From Fistulifera solaris (Eukaryota; Bacillariophyta; Bacillariophyceae; Naviculales; Stauroneidaceae), in NCBI GenBank assembly GCA_030295235.1, contig AP026145.1:312501-376500 (forward strand): a stretch of 64,000 bases of DNA, read 5' to 3'. The notes below the pieces were generated by a model. That model ran no database searches. It was given only the letters and a program-made list of their open reading frames with translations, and was not told the DNA's origin. The position numbers were made by a program, and so were the translations under genes. This document shows positions 53,326 through 64,000 of this stretch, in pieces; the stretch's first letter is position 1, and every line of letters begins with the position of its first letter.

Positions 53326-55572
53326 ATGCGGGGTCTGCTTTACTCTCGTTATTATGTCTACTGCACGCTGTTATTTCTAGCTTCGACCACCACCGGTTTC
53401 CCGGACATGACACAACGGCAAGAATTCATTGCCGCCATGCAACGGATCGACGATGAGCAAATTGTAAATCAAGAACAACAGGAAATACAGCAGAGACTGA
53501 GAAGTGCCGCGGTACGAGTCACTCCGGAAATGAATCGCGAACTATACAATCAAAATGGATACAATGGAGCAAACGAATACGCCAACAAATACTACAATTA
53601 CCAAGGAGGACAAAATAATTATTACGAACAAGTGGATTTGTCGGAATTCGCCTTCAAGTACGTCGGCTGTCAAGATATCGCTACCTGGAGTGACAATCGC
53701 GCGTCGGCGGGTCAGACTCCCACCGCCATGCGGCGCTTCGTCACCTTTCGTCTCTGTGAAGCCAATGCGTGCTCGACGTACAACAAATATGGCTGCAACA
53801 GTCACTATGGAGAGTACGTAATCCCCATGGAAGATTATCTGGATATTATGACAACCTATCATTTCAAGCAATACAGTCGCTACTGCCAAACATGTGAGGC
53901 GTGCAGCAAGTTTGACTACACGTTGTATCTCAATAAAGTGGCCGCCTATCAGTCGTATGTGAATCAAATGAACAAAAGAAACCAAAATAATAGCAACAAC
54001 AAGTCCAACAATAGTAACGGTAGCAGTTCGAGCAGTTCCACCAACGATGATACCACCACCGACGATGCATCGACGAACGCCGATGATGCGGTCACCACCG
54101 ACGATGCCGCGGCGACGGATGATGTCACAACCGATGACTCGATTGAAGAAGCTCCCAGCGATGATGGTCATGTGACGTACGATGATGCACTCGGATACAA
54201 ATACGGGGCTTACGGATACAACTTTTACGATGATGCCTTCAAGTCTTACGCCGGGTCGGATGACGATACTTCGAATCAAATCGAAGATGATTTTTGGAAT
54301 CAATATGTCTGGCATTACGGAGGGGCGAGCAGCAACGACAACAATAATGGAGACAGGAGGCTTTCTTATTCGTCGAATAGTTATTCCAGCAATGGAGCAT
54401 CTGTTTACAACAAAAATTTTGGAAACTACGTGAGCGGAGGTTATTACGGCGGTAACATCCCAGCGCCGAAATTACCCTGGTACATTGCGTCGGACGGAAC
54501 CTGCTTATTCAAGTCAACATGTCAAAATTTCAAGGGTGCGTGTCGAGCGTATAACGCAAATGCCACCAACTACATACCCTACTTTTCCTGTCGGGCGTTC
54601 CAAATGGGAAACGCGGTAAGCTATGTTGGTCCACATTGCCGCAGTGATGGACACACGATCGGAATCGCGTTGTACAAGGATCAGTATTGCAGCTCTTATG
54701 TGGGAGACGTGTCGGAAATCGAGAAGTACACCGGCAAAAGTTTGACGATAGCGAGCTATCCCTATTCTACGACAAGTCATGTATATCGTGCAAAGCGTCG
54801 GAAAGTTATGCACTCACTACGTCAACAAGCAGCAGCAACAGTGGGAGTAGTAGTTCAACGGCACACGAAACATACCCTTTTTGTACGGTGGCGTATGATT
54901 CCAGTGCAAAGTGCAACAGGAATTTTAAATCAAGCAATGCACTGGTAGGTACTTCTTATGTTGCGTTTGGGTGTCAAGATATAGCCTAACAACATCTTTG
55001 CTGTTCTCTAGTACGAAGACGACGAATCTCAAACTAAAGTGTGCACATTCATAGACACACTCATCGAAAATCACTACAATGAGCGCGGTCAGATTGTGGT
55101 GAAAGAGGATTTCCGATTTTCAAAGTGGAATTCTGGAGCCGAGTATATCACCCTCGCTCAAAAAGCCTCGCCACTACAACTCATATCGTTGATAGCAAGT
55201 ATGGCGATTTCATTAAGCCTGCTGATTTACTCCGCTTATTTATACAAGAAGTTAATGTACCGCATGCCATGGAGACCGCCCAAGAGTGTCCATTCTCCGA
55301 CTTCGGGTGGACAGTCTGTTGCCGGCGACTACGATTTCGATACACGGGTAGAAGCAGGCAGGTTATCTCGAATAAACTCCGGCATCACCGCCCTTCGATC
55401 TATCAGCTACGATGGGCACTCCGTCTCTGCATTCTCTCAATTTCCCGCTGGCCCTCTTACCGGCCAAGCCACAAATGCACCCGGTGGGATTCTACACGGA
55501 GATTTAAGTTACAGTGGCCGCTCAAGGCACGGTAATGAGGACACAGCACCTTCTGCCGGAGAATTCGCCTAG
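53326..55572 (+). CDS. Diatom type I membrane protein, Cys-rich ectodomain (paralog 1)
   Basis: The ATG at 53326 gives a signal peptide (RYYVYCTLLFLASTTTGFP). The ectodomain has module A: FKYVGCQDIATWSDN, RFVTFRLCEANACSTY, GCNSHYGEYVIPMEDYL and YCQTCEAC. A long Asn/Ser/Thr/Asp-rich low-complexity spacer follows (53960-54200), then module B: YVGPHCRSDGHTIGIALYKDQYCSSY and a CISCKAS cysteine pair. Exon 1 ends at 54944; a 67-bp intron precedes exon 2 (55012-55572) with VCTFIDTLIENHYNERG, a membrane helix (LIASMAISLSLLIYSAYLY) and a cytosolic tail with MPWRPPKS and SRINSGI. The frame breaks at 54737-54743 (one base missing before FDDSELSLFYDKSCISC). Function unknown. A secreted-pathway surface or vacuolar protein is inferred. 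Confidence 0.78.
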
Positions 55573-56070
55573 ATCTTATGTAATCAATAGTATCATTTTC
55601 ACTCTAATCAAGAAATACTATAGTTTTTGTCACACTGCGACATTTCGTTCATGAATCGAAACGAATCTTATGTGTACATCAACTACCCATAGCGAGGAAT
55701 CGCACTATTTTCGAGAGTACAAGGACACTCTAGAAAAAGAGAAATCGGACATCGCCGGATCGCATCATAAATTCAAAACGCATTAAACACAATCCGTAAT
55801 ACATGATTACTATCATCAACTAATCCGTTGACCGATGATTATCTACACCCCAACTGACAAGATTTTTCGCCGAATCCTTAAGTAATCAGGATAATTCTGT
55901 CGCACTCCACAGGATACGCACCCTCTTCGGCGAGATATCGCATTTGATGGCGAAAGGAAGCAAGTTTTGTCATCGCATTGGATACAAACTGTGGACACGG
56001 AATACAATATCCGATTGTTTGAGCCATACCCTTCCTTTGGCTCCCAGACAACAAGAAAAGTGAATTGGAC
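55573..56070. other. Intergenic between the tandem paralogs
   Basis: 498 bp between the stop of paralog 1 and the ATG of paralog 2, same strand. No repeat or RNA gene is seen. Confidence 0.4.
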
Positions 56071-58474
56071 ATGGCCAAGTTTGCACTTGCACTGGCTTTC
56101 TTGCTGGCCGGTGGAGCAACTGCTGCGAAGCCGGCTTTCCCTGCCAGTTTGGTTCAAGATGCCCGAAAGACTATTGCTTTGAACCCAAAGTTGCGCGCGG
56201 AAGAGAAGAAGCGCCAACTTGCGCTTTCTGATAAGATTCGTTCCTTAGCGAAGCCCCGTATTCTGCAGAACAATTACAACTACAACAACTTTTACAGCTA
56301 CGAACAGAATGCCGATGGCTATGCGAACGACTTCGACATGTGGGCGAACGAATACAACTGGAATAATGAGATGGATGAATCAGAGTTTGGATTTCAGATT
56401 TCGAACTATGCTATCAAGTTCACTCAATGTGCGACGGTAGAAACTTTCAGCGATGAACTTGCCGATGACGAGTTTTCCGACACCGTTCTTGCTGCCCAAC
56501 GCTTCGCGATCTTCCGACTTTGCCCCAAAGACCAGTGTTCCAGTTACTCTACAAATGGCTGCACAAGTAACTACGGAGAGTACATTGTGGCGATGGACCA
56601 GTATCTCGCTGCGATTTTAGACCAAGAAGAATCTCGTGTTGTGAATTACTGCACGTACTGTCAATCTTGCGCAGACCTCCAGGCCTACAAGGCCTTTTGG
56701 GCGGAAGTTGACTACCGTCGCCAGGCTGCTCTCGCACAAGCGCAAGCAAACTACGAGTACTGGTACCAGACTTACATCACGAACGGTCAGCAGCAGAATC
56801 AATATCAAAACATGTACAATGGAAACCAGAATGGCAACAACGGCAACAACGCGAATAACGCAAACAACGGCAACAACAATCAAAACGCGAACATTGCCCA
56901 GCGTTATTATCAGTACATTCGAAACAAGTCCAACTATGCCAACAACTACTATCAGAACAACTACGGAGCCAATGGTGGATACTCGAATCAGAATCAAGTT
57001 CAGTATAAGTGGACCAACGAAGACTTTTGGATGATGCAGAACAATTATCAGAATTCCTACCAGGAGATGCAGAACTGGCAGGTGGTGGGAAGTGCAACGA
57101 ACACCCGCTTCTATGGCAAGCCGGTTTACAACGGATACTTTGATGGCAACGGAGACTTCATTCAAGGATACGGATATTTTAATGATCGTGGAACTTATAC
57201 CTCCCTAGAAACTGAACTTGACAATACTCAATGGGACGCATCGCTGTGGGGAGAGTTTCCGGCCACTTGGCAAAACGTCGACCTTCAATCCGAGGACTGC
57301 AGCGGTGAATACGCCTCATCGTGCTCCAATCAGTACGACGCATGCATGGTCATCCTCCAAGACGGTGATTACATGGGATACCAACAAAGTATGCACGGAT
57401 ATGGTTCGTACTCGGAGAACATGCGTGGCAGCAACGGTCAAACGACCTACTCCTTGAAAGATTTTGTGGCTTGTACCGAAATTGAAATGTTTCAAGACGG
57501 TAACGACTACGCAAACCAGCAGTATTACGAGCAACAGTACATGAACAAGCAGCAGTATTTCGAGGAGCAATACAACTGTTACGACGGCGATGAGAATTGC
57601 GCACAAAAACGAGAATACGCTATGAACCAATACAACTACGAAATGCAGCAGTACATGAACCGACAGTATTTCATCGGACCACATTGCTCTGGCGATGGTC
57701 GAACTATTACTTTGGCCGTTTACAAGGATCAATACTGCTCCGTCTTGGACTCTGACACCACTGTCAAGGAGTTGATTGGCTACGACCCTGTCCAACAAGT
57801 CGAGCTTGTTCCCGAGGAGTGCATTTCTTGCGGTGTAAATGCGAACGTAAGTACTCACCAAACATTCTTCCTTTGCTTCCCTTGCACCTATATTCTCACC
57901 TCTTCTATTTGTTTCATCTCGACAGAACATGGAAAGCTTCCAATGGTACGAGAACGAAGACCCTGATGCGTTCCAGGTTGAACCGATGTGCTCTATGCTT
58001 TACCAACTGTCCGGTAAATGCAACAAGCAACTTACGCTCCCCACTACGAGTGCAAATCAGTATCAGGAAGCACAAGATTGGGAGCAGATTTACCAATCTC
58101 AGCAACAGGAGAAGAACGAGGAAGCCGTCTGTGCTTTTGTCGAGTCCTTGAAGTCGAAGTCGTACAACGAATACGGGCAGGTGATTTTCGGCGGCAGTTC
58201 GTGGACCGCCCAGTGGTCTTCGGAGCTCAAAGCTGAATCCAGTATGCTTTCCGGCGGAAAGAAGTTAGCCATTACCATTCTCTGCTTCGGTGTTGCCGTC
58301 ATGGCAGTCTGGGCTTGCTTTTTGCACAGCACTCTCGCTCGCAAGAACATTCCTTGGCGTCCACGACGCAAGCCCGGTGACTTCAACCTCGATCCGACGC
58401 ACATTGCTCGTCAGAACTCGGGTATCGTCTTGGGGCGTTCTCGCAGCGGTCCTGGAAGTGCACCTTTCCTCTAA
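56071..58474 (+). CDS. Diatom type I membrane protein, Cys-rich ectodomain (paralog 2)
   Basis: The ATG at 56071 gives a signal peptide (FALALAFLLAGGATAA). Module A: IKFTQCATVETFSDE, RFAIFRLCPKDQCSSY, GCTSNYGEYIVAMDQYL and YCTYCQSC. The spacer is Asn/Gln/Tyr-rich (56750-57020 and again near 57500-57660) and would be aggregation-prone. Module B: FIGPHCSGDGRTITLAVYKDQYCS and ECISCGVNAN. A 79-bp intron (57847-57925) leads to exon 2 with CSMLYQLSGKCNK, VCAFVESLKSKSYNEYG, a membrane helix (LAITILCFGVAVMAVWACFL) and the tail IPWRPRRKPG, ARQNSGIVLGRSRSG. The frame is intact (774 residues), which makes it the reference for paralog 1. Cysteine spacing is shared between the two; the spacers are not. 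Function unknown. Confidence 0.82.
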
Positions 58475-58615
58475 TTGTACATTTCAGTTCTGGAGCGGGA
58501 CGTTTTGACAAGGTTTTGGTGGAGAACCGTTCGTGAGAGCTGTGTCTCACTTTTATCAACTACTATACTTGTAATTAAAATTGAATGAAGTAATGAAAAA
58601 GGAACTTCTATTTGT

Positions 58616-59794
58616 CTAATCAGCAGAACTCTCTTGTAAACAGACTAAGTCTGCGGCCATTAAAATATGGTCACTCGGTTCCGACACGTCAAAATTGGGG
58701 AACGGACCTCCCGCTTGCTCACGGTCCACAAACGGCGTCATATTTTCCACTTTCCATTGACCTTGTGACAAGAAGATGTAATCCAGCGTATCAATAAATG
58801 GATCGTCTTCTTTGACTCGTGCATAATTGGTGAAGTCAGGTTCTTTGGAGAGATAGGCTACACTGGCGCTATCCATCGGCCGACAAGTGGGTGTCCATTC
58901 CACGCCATTTTTCGAAACCGGATAGCAAGGATCGGCATTTTCCAGTTGCCCGGTAGTCAAGAACTTATAAGATGAGTCCGCTGGTTTAATATTGAAATCG
59001 CCAGCAATGATACACGGCACATTTTGGCGTGTGGCTAACTCTTGTACGTGCCGAAAGCACATCTGATAAGAGCAATGGTACATGAGACACAACTTTACCA
59101 AAAGACAGCTGGTACTGTACGAAAACAACTTACATCCGCATGTATTGTCATAACTTGTGGGGCAAAGTAAGCACACGGCATGTGGTATGTTCCGATGCAG
59201 AACGCTGTCCCCGACGTCCGGTCCTTCAACGTGACACTCGTCATGACATTCATTCGCTGCTCCGCATAATCCCAGGGGTCTCTTTCTTCCTTCTTTCCCA
59301 AAAGTTTGAGTGGAAACGCGACGGCGGTATCCAAAATATTCGACCAGAACGACTTTTCGTCCTTCGGTGGCCAACTTCGCGTATCGCTGAGTCGGGAAAT
59401 ATCGACATCGACCGTTTCAAACTCTTCGGTCGGCCAAGCTAAAGCGACTCCCATGTACCCATTGAATTTCCTTCCGTAGAGTCCAGTGACCATGTGGAAT
59501 CCCCTGAGAGTGGCAACGACTGAGACGAAAGAATGTTGATTTTTGCAAAGGAGAGCTGTTGTTGTGTTCGTACCTTTGTGCGAAAAAAGCGTGAAAAGTA
59601 CCAGCCCAATCGTACGATACTTCTTGAAGACAGAAAACAGATCGTTTTTCTTCCTGGAGTTGACTTTCCAGTTTCTGGAGTACGACCGGTAAGCGCCTCA
59701 ATGGATCTAAATGATCCGGATTCAACGTGGTGTAATGATTGGGCGACGACAAATGAGACGACAGAACATTGTAAGTGACGACGCGGAGTTTCAT
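58616..59794 (-). CDS. Endonuclease/exonuclease/phosphatase (EEP)-fold hydrolase
   Basis: Three exons, 59794-59574, 59503-59134 and 59062-58616 (introns 70 and 71 bp), join into 345 residues. The EEP fold covers Mg2+-dependent phosphodiesterases such as CCR4-type deadenylases, 2'-phosphodiesterase and sphingomyelinase. Motifs in order: RVVTYNVLSSHL, VFCLQEVS (metal Glu), GLYGRKFNGYMGVALAWP, FCIGTYHMPC (His), IAGDFNIKP (Asp/Asn), DTLDYIFLS and PSDHILMAADL (catalytic Asp-His). All expected residues are there. There is no signal or membrane part. The substrate cannot be named; a short, repeat-free layout argues against CCR4 proper, which has LRRs. The first acceptor used (TCTCAG before GGGATT) was chosen because it joins FFAQRGFHMVTG in frame. 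Confidence 0.85.
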
Positions 59795-60439
59795 ATTGTT
59801 GATCTAACTTCTCTGAAATATCAATTAGCGCGAGCTTATTGATGAGAAGGCGGTAAATAATAGACTAATGGAACATCAACGAATGAATGAATGAATGAAT
59901 GAATGAATAACAACAATCACAAAAGCCAAAGCAAAAATGGCGCGCATACTTCGCATTGCCGGGAAATGACTTACCGGTAATACCTATCCCTAAAAGACCC
60001 GATCCAGGAGATCATTGTTACAATATCACGAGTCACGACTACCCTTTACTCTTTGTCCCATACATAGTAAGCGTCCACGTCCAGGACACTTTCAATCAAA
60101 GACTCAAGACATCATCGACACAAAAACCTACATGACAAAATTCTGGGTCGCAGACACTGGATTACGGAGTACACCATCCTACTGAACTGCTTGAAACGGT
60201 ACTAACACTCTTTCGAAGGATTGTACTTTTCACTATCTTGAAGCGATTACGCCATAACCGACGACCGACGACTGACACTCTGAAAACAGTGCATCGTTGA
60301 TCGTGCACTCTTGTCGTGCACCCCACGAACTTTTGCGAGCTCTCACCGAAATGGCACAGCGCGGGCAAGATTCGTGCGAAAGAAAGCTCCTCCTCCCATT
60401 TGCCTATTCATTCCTTTCTTTCTTTTATGATCCTTCAAT
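59795..60439. other. Intergenic, divergent promoter region
   Basis: Spacer between the EEP hydrolase and the diatom-family gene. It contains the (GAAT)7 microsatellite at 59881-59908 and a TTTCTTTCTTTT tract just before the next ATG. Confidence 0.4.
59881..59908. repeat. (GAAT)7 microsatellite
   Basis: Seven perfect GAAT units, in the 5' flank of two divergent genes. Confidence 0.97.
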
Positions 60440-61262
60440 ATGGTGATTATATCTTCCAATACTATAAATAATGCGAACGCCATGTGTAGTACGGAAAACA
60501 TCGATTTCGATTGCGAGAAACTAATTCATGTGTTTGCACCACTCAATCGAGGAGAAATCAGCCCACCCCATAAACGCGGCAAGGTGCGCTTTCGATCGAA
60601 TGAAGCGGACATTGTCGGAACTGTACCCTTACGCAAGGATATCACGGAAGACGAAAAACGACAAATTTGGTGGACGGCGGCCGAGTATCACGGAATACGA
60701 TTGGGAGCCAAGTTTATTACGAAAGACTTGCGCCAGCGAGAAAAGTCCCTCGTCCGGGGAATTGAAGAAGCGTACGCTCGAGCGTTGCATTTGGCGTGTA
60801 CTCTCTCCGATGGCGAGTACGAGGGACTCATGAGGAATTGTGCGTCGCAAGCGCTTTGTATGAAATCATGGTGTGCTCGAGAGTTGTCGGCGAGAGGCCT
60901 GGAATGTTATACGTCTCACAAACATCGATACGAACGAGCGGAATTCGCCGAGGAGACCCGAGTTGCTGTGCTGAAATTGGCAAGGACCAAAACAGCTACC
61001 GAAGATCAACTTTCTGTCTTTTTACAAAGAGTATGCCCGTTCGGCGGCTATTTTTGCTCGATTCTGTGGCGAAGTCGATTCGCAAGTCAGCTCGAATCAT
61101 CGTCACCCTGAGACGAGCAGGAAAGAGTCTCCTGCTGTGGGCAACAGTGAGACTATTCAGAAACCGCCAAGCCCTCCGAATAGTCAAGAATCACTGGAAC
61201 ATGTTCTCAAAACACCGTCGCAAGGAAGGTTGATGGTTCAGCAATTAACGCAACGAGATTAA
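60440..61262 (+). CDS. Unknown protein of a diatom-expanded family
   Basis: The ATG at 60440 or the one at 60482 (MCSTENIDFD) starts the frame. It reads KRGKVRFRSNEADIVGTVPL, EDEKRQIWWTAAEYHGIRLG, SLVRGIEEAYARAL and CARELSARGLECYTSHKHRYE. The pattern VxF...WWT/SxxEY...RGLE is common in small uncharacterised diatom proteins. The frame appears to end at 61111, but removing one T from the run 61019-61023 continues it as FYKEYARSAAIFARFCGEVD and a Ser/Pro/Gln-rich tail to TAA 61260-61262. About 273 residues. No signal or membrane segment. The function is unknown; the basic, helical core suggests a nucleic-acid or protein interaction role, which is only a guess. Confidence 0.72.
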
Positions 61263-61740
61263 ACTACACCGACTTGCAGGGGAGCCCTTTCGTCAAACTT
61301 ATTGCAAGTTCGAATGCAAGTTCGAATGCAAGCTCTCTTACAACTCTCTTCGATCAGTTTTGTTCCCAACATTCTATTCAATCGGTAACAGTCGCAGCTA
61401 TCATCTTACAATCACATGGAAACACCGAAAAACATTCTAATCACCCTGAGTAGAATGATCGTTTCATTCAGCTATAAATTATATTTAAATTTTAAAACAG
61501 CTTTTAGTGCTTTGGTTCAGTGACTCCCTTTCGTTTCAGTTTGAAAGGTTCCTCGCTTAACAATTTGGTGCAGGCGATCAATCTCGCAAAGGTCTGAAGG
61601 ATTCAAAATACGGTCAAACGAATGTATGCGAAACGGATGTATGCGAAATAAAACAGACTCTTAGAATATTATTACTTTTCGTTTGCTATTAAGGAGTCCC
61701 TTGAACGATCATAATATATGGAAAGGATTGGCCCACTTGC
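61263..61740. other. Intergenic (convergent 3' flanks)
   Basis: AT-rich spacer. AAGTTCGAATGC occurs twice in a row near 61306-61330. Nothing else is seen. Confidence 0.4.
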
Positions 61741-62944
61741 CTACATGGCATCCGCATTTGCCGCAGCTTCCTCTTCTTCCTGCTGCTTCATGACCGACGC
61801 CGCATACTGATCGGAAACCTTGCACTGCACACCGACAAAGTTGGTGACATTGCCGGATCCATCGCGAAGAGCCGCGATAAAGAACTGATTCCAGAAGGTG
61901 GTTCCGTCGGCACGGTAGTTGAGCAAGCACACGGACATGTCGTTGCCCTGCTCGATTGCCTTGCGGATGCGCTCGACGTGCTTGGGATCGGTTTCCGGAC
62001 CTTGCAAGAAACGACAGTTTCGTCCCAAAATCTGGTCCAACGAGTAACCCGTCAAGTTCAAAAAACCTTGACTGGCGTACACAATGGGGTTGTCCGGGAG
62101 AGACGGGTCGGTGACCACAAAGTTCTGCTGGGCCGTTTGTAGAGCCTTGATGAAGGAAAAGTCCGGATCGTCCAAGACTTTGTTGGCGATACCTTGGGAA
62201 CTCGCCAAAAGACCGTCGATGCTCGGGCCGTTGTCTTTTTCGTTCAACAACTGTTGGGCCTTGTCGGGTCCCAAGTGAGAACGAATCGACTGGCGGAGTT
62301 TCTCATTCTCTTCCTTGAGAAGAGCCACCGACTGCTGAAGCGACTCGAGCAAGAACTTCTTGCGGATACGAGAGCGCTTGGCATGCTCACGATTGCGTTC
62401 ACTGAAGAAGAGAAAGAGAAATATGAGTCAATGGCTTTTCAAAAGTATACTAGTTCATGCAACACATATTTTTTTCGTACCGTCGCTCGGACTTTTGCTG
62501 CTCACTCATTTTGCGATCCGAAGACTTCTTTTTCTTCGGGACCGCGTATTGCAACTGGTGACTCGCTTGCGGGTTGTGATGGAACGGAATGGCCGCCGTG
62601 GTGCCTCCGCTACCACGTCCCATGGTCAGCGCCGGCTTGCCCTGTTCGATCAACTGCGTGGTAGCAATACCGCCCGCGTTTTGCACCGCTTCCGCCGTGC
62701 CATCATCACGAAGACGAGTGGCGTGAGTGGCGACGCGATCACCCTCACCCGAGTTCAAAATACCGCCGTCGACGGTCTCTTCCGAGGCGAAGACGGTATC
62801 ACCGTCGGGCGTAAACATGACGTCTCCGAAGATATCATCGAGGTTGAGAGCGACCGCGTTGGCGCGAGGTACCGAACGACTCGGTGCGCTATTTCCTCCT
62901 CCAACCGAGGTGAAGAGAGGTGGGGCAACATTAGCATCCGTCAT
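61741..62944 (-). CDS. AUREO1a: Aureochrome (bZIP-LOV blue-light receptor transcription factor), AUREO1a-like
   Basis: Aureochromes are blue-light-sensing transcription factors found only in photosynthetic stramenopiles. Exons 62944-62481 and 62401-61741 (79-bp intron, GTACGA...TTCAG) give 374 residues. The N-terminus is disordered with an LNLDDIFGDVMF stretch. The bZIP basic region, RERNREHAKRSRIRKKF at about residues 155-171, has the N-x7-R signature and leads into a leucine zipper (LESLQQSVALLKEENEKL). The LOV domain (about 250-353) contains NFVVTDPSLPDNPIVYASQG, GRNCRFLQG with the photoactive Cys at about 285, and FWNQFFIAALRD. The frame is intact. In Phaeodactylum, AUREO1a represses high-light responses and takes part in cell-cycle entry after light; the paralog label (1a) is from memory of length and sequence, not an alignment. 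Confidence 0.94.
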
Positions 62945-64000
62945 CTTGGTAATGTAAGAAAGAGGAATGTATTATTCTTTCAATGAGAAAGAAAGGATCC
63001 GCAGCTTTTGGAAAGGGTGTCAACAGCACGAGTACGTGAAAAATCACGGCAGTGACCCTATCGAGCGCGGAGAATGACTCGATAAAGGAGCCGGTCATAG
63101 TCATTCGAAGAGAGAACGCAGAAAGAAACCGAAAAGATCCGCTGGCTTCAAGGTGTGGTTGAGCGCGCAAACAAAGCGCGGTCTGTTCGACGTTCGACGA
63201 GCATCGTCAAAAACAATGTCCGCAGATGTTCTTTGCGATTTTTATAGAACTGATTTAAAACGCGATGTCCGCAGAGTATCGTAGTTAGTGTTGTCTCAGC
63301 ATATGATTTCCACAACACAAATGTATCAAACCAGTAATGCCTGACAGTATGACGTCACGGTCATAGTAACAAATCTTGACCCGTGATTGCATTTTAGTCT
63401 TGAATTGTTAGATTTTTTCGTTGCTTTCATTCTTTGAAGCAGTAACTCACGAAACACAAAAGCACCTTGACAAGCACTTGTCTAAGCACATGGTTAGGGT
63501 GCTATGTCAACGAGCTGAAACAAATTTCTCTTGTGTATGAAATTAGCATCTTTGATTAAGGCGTCTTCAAAGGATTCATAGCACGACGACTTTGATTCGA
63601 GTAAAAAGTCAAAATTTTGATTTATTAAAGGTCAATTGTCTCGATTATCAAAAAATTTTCTCGGAAATAGATCTTACGGTAGCCAAACGATCGCGTTGCG
63701 CGGGTCCCGAATGAGTTTTTCCAGTCCCGAGATACATTTCCCTCACTTTTCACGACACTCTCGTCCACTGATTTCGTTCGAAGATTTCAATGCCAGTCCA
63801 TGACGAATGACCGCGCGAGACAAATCTGAGTATACATATTTATGTAGTCTGGGACTCTGAAGACGTTTCGTGCTTAAGCCCCCTCCATCGAACCGGGTTG
63901 AAACGTTTGAAAGCCGCGCACCGCGCTGGTCCGACGACGAGACAAGACAAACAACAAACGAACATAGCAAAGGATAATTATCATCATTTGTGGCCTTTTT
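62945..64000. promoter_or_regulatory. Upstream region of aureochrome; no gene seen to the window end
   Basis: The first few hundred bases should hold the aureochrome promoter. CATTCTTTCAATGAGAAAGAAAGG near 62974-62995 is a weak inverted repeat. The minus-strand frame 63743-63970 has no family features. Confidence 0.4.

Noticed and set aside
53542-54315. Long antisense open frames opposite the membrane-protein genes (also 56617-57165 and 57316-57930)
   Set aside because: They lie exactly opposite low-complexity coding sequence and give Ile/Val-rich nonsense with no domains; codon bias explains them.

Overview
The window is nuclear DNA from a pennate diatom, very probably Phaeodactylum or a close relative. 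The evidence is an aureochrome with the diatom order bZIP then LOV (61.7-62.9 kb), several precursor proteins with a signal peptide followed by Phe at the predicted cleavage site (the secondary-plastid targeting signal), a plastid Mg-protoporphyrin methyltransferase gene in the nucleus, sparse short GT-AG introns (about 55-160 bp) and diatom-restricted protein families. The species name is inference.

Layout. 0-6 kb: 3' end of an unknown gene, PAM16 (-), an acylated CaMK-type kinase (+), a broken DUF1764 gene (+) and a PIN-like carrier (-). 6.8-14.5 kb: a giant formin and USB1. 14.5-22.7 kb: a secreted unknown, VPS72/YL1, an SPX protein, a plastid unknown, a DBP3-like helicase and a small membrane protein. 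22.7-23.8 kb: first satellite array. 24-35.3 kb: GCP3-like gamma-tubulin complex protein, a coiled-coil protein, a parvulin-MiaB fusion, a SHAQKYF MYB divergent from ChlM, and an anchored unknown. 36-40.2 kb: acylcarnitine carrier, a twin-CX9C protein, a long inverted repeat, a gene-poor tract and a small membrane protein. 40.3-41.6 kb: second array of the same satellite family. 41.8-52.8 kb: RRP8, PRP17/CDC40, a DUF218 protein, two unknowns, a plastid thioredoxin-like protein and TRM5. 53.3-58.5 kb: a tandem pair of diatom type I membrane proteins. 58.6-64 kb: an EEP-fold hydrolase, a diatom-family unknown and aureochrome.

Most genes are ordinary housekeeping functions: RNA processing and modification (USB1, DBP3, PRP17, RRP8, TRM5, MiaB), mitochondrial import and metabolism (PAM16, carnitine carrier, CX9C protein), cytoskeleton (formin, GCP3), chromatin (YL1) and plastid biogenesis and light sensing (ChlM, aureochrome). 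No operon logic is expected or seen.

One property changes how the window must be read. At least 20 otherwise well-conserved genes are interrupted by single-base length changes, nearly always in short A/T or G/C runs, and one base added or removed at each place restores the family's conserved sequence. This looks like uncorrected base-calling error in a draft assembly, not pseudogenes. Gene models below span these points and name them.

The most unusual biology: two satellite arrays built on a near-perfect palindrome at about 52-bp spacing, one organised as a four-monomer higher-order repeat; a formin that lacks a proline-rich FH1 and carries six WASH-CCDC53-like helical repeats instead; a plastid MiaB fused to a parvulin prolyl isomerase; and the tandem Cys-rich, Asn/Gln/Tyr-rich membrane-protein pair.
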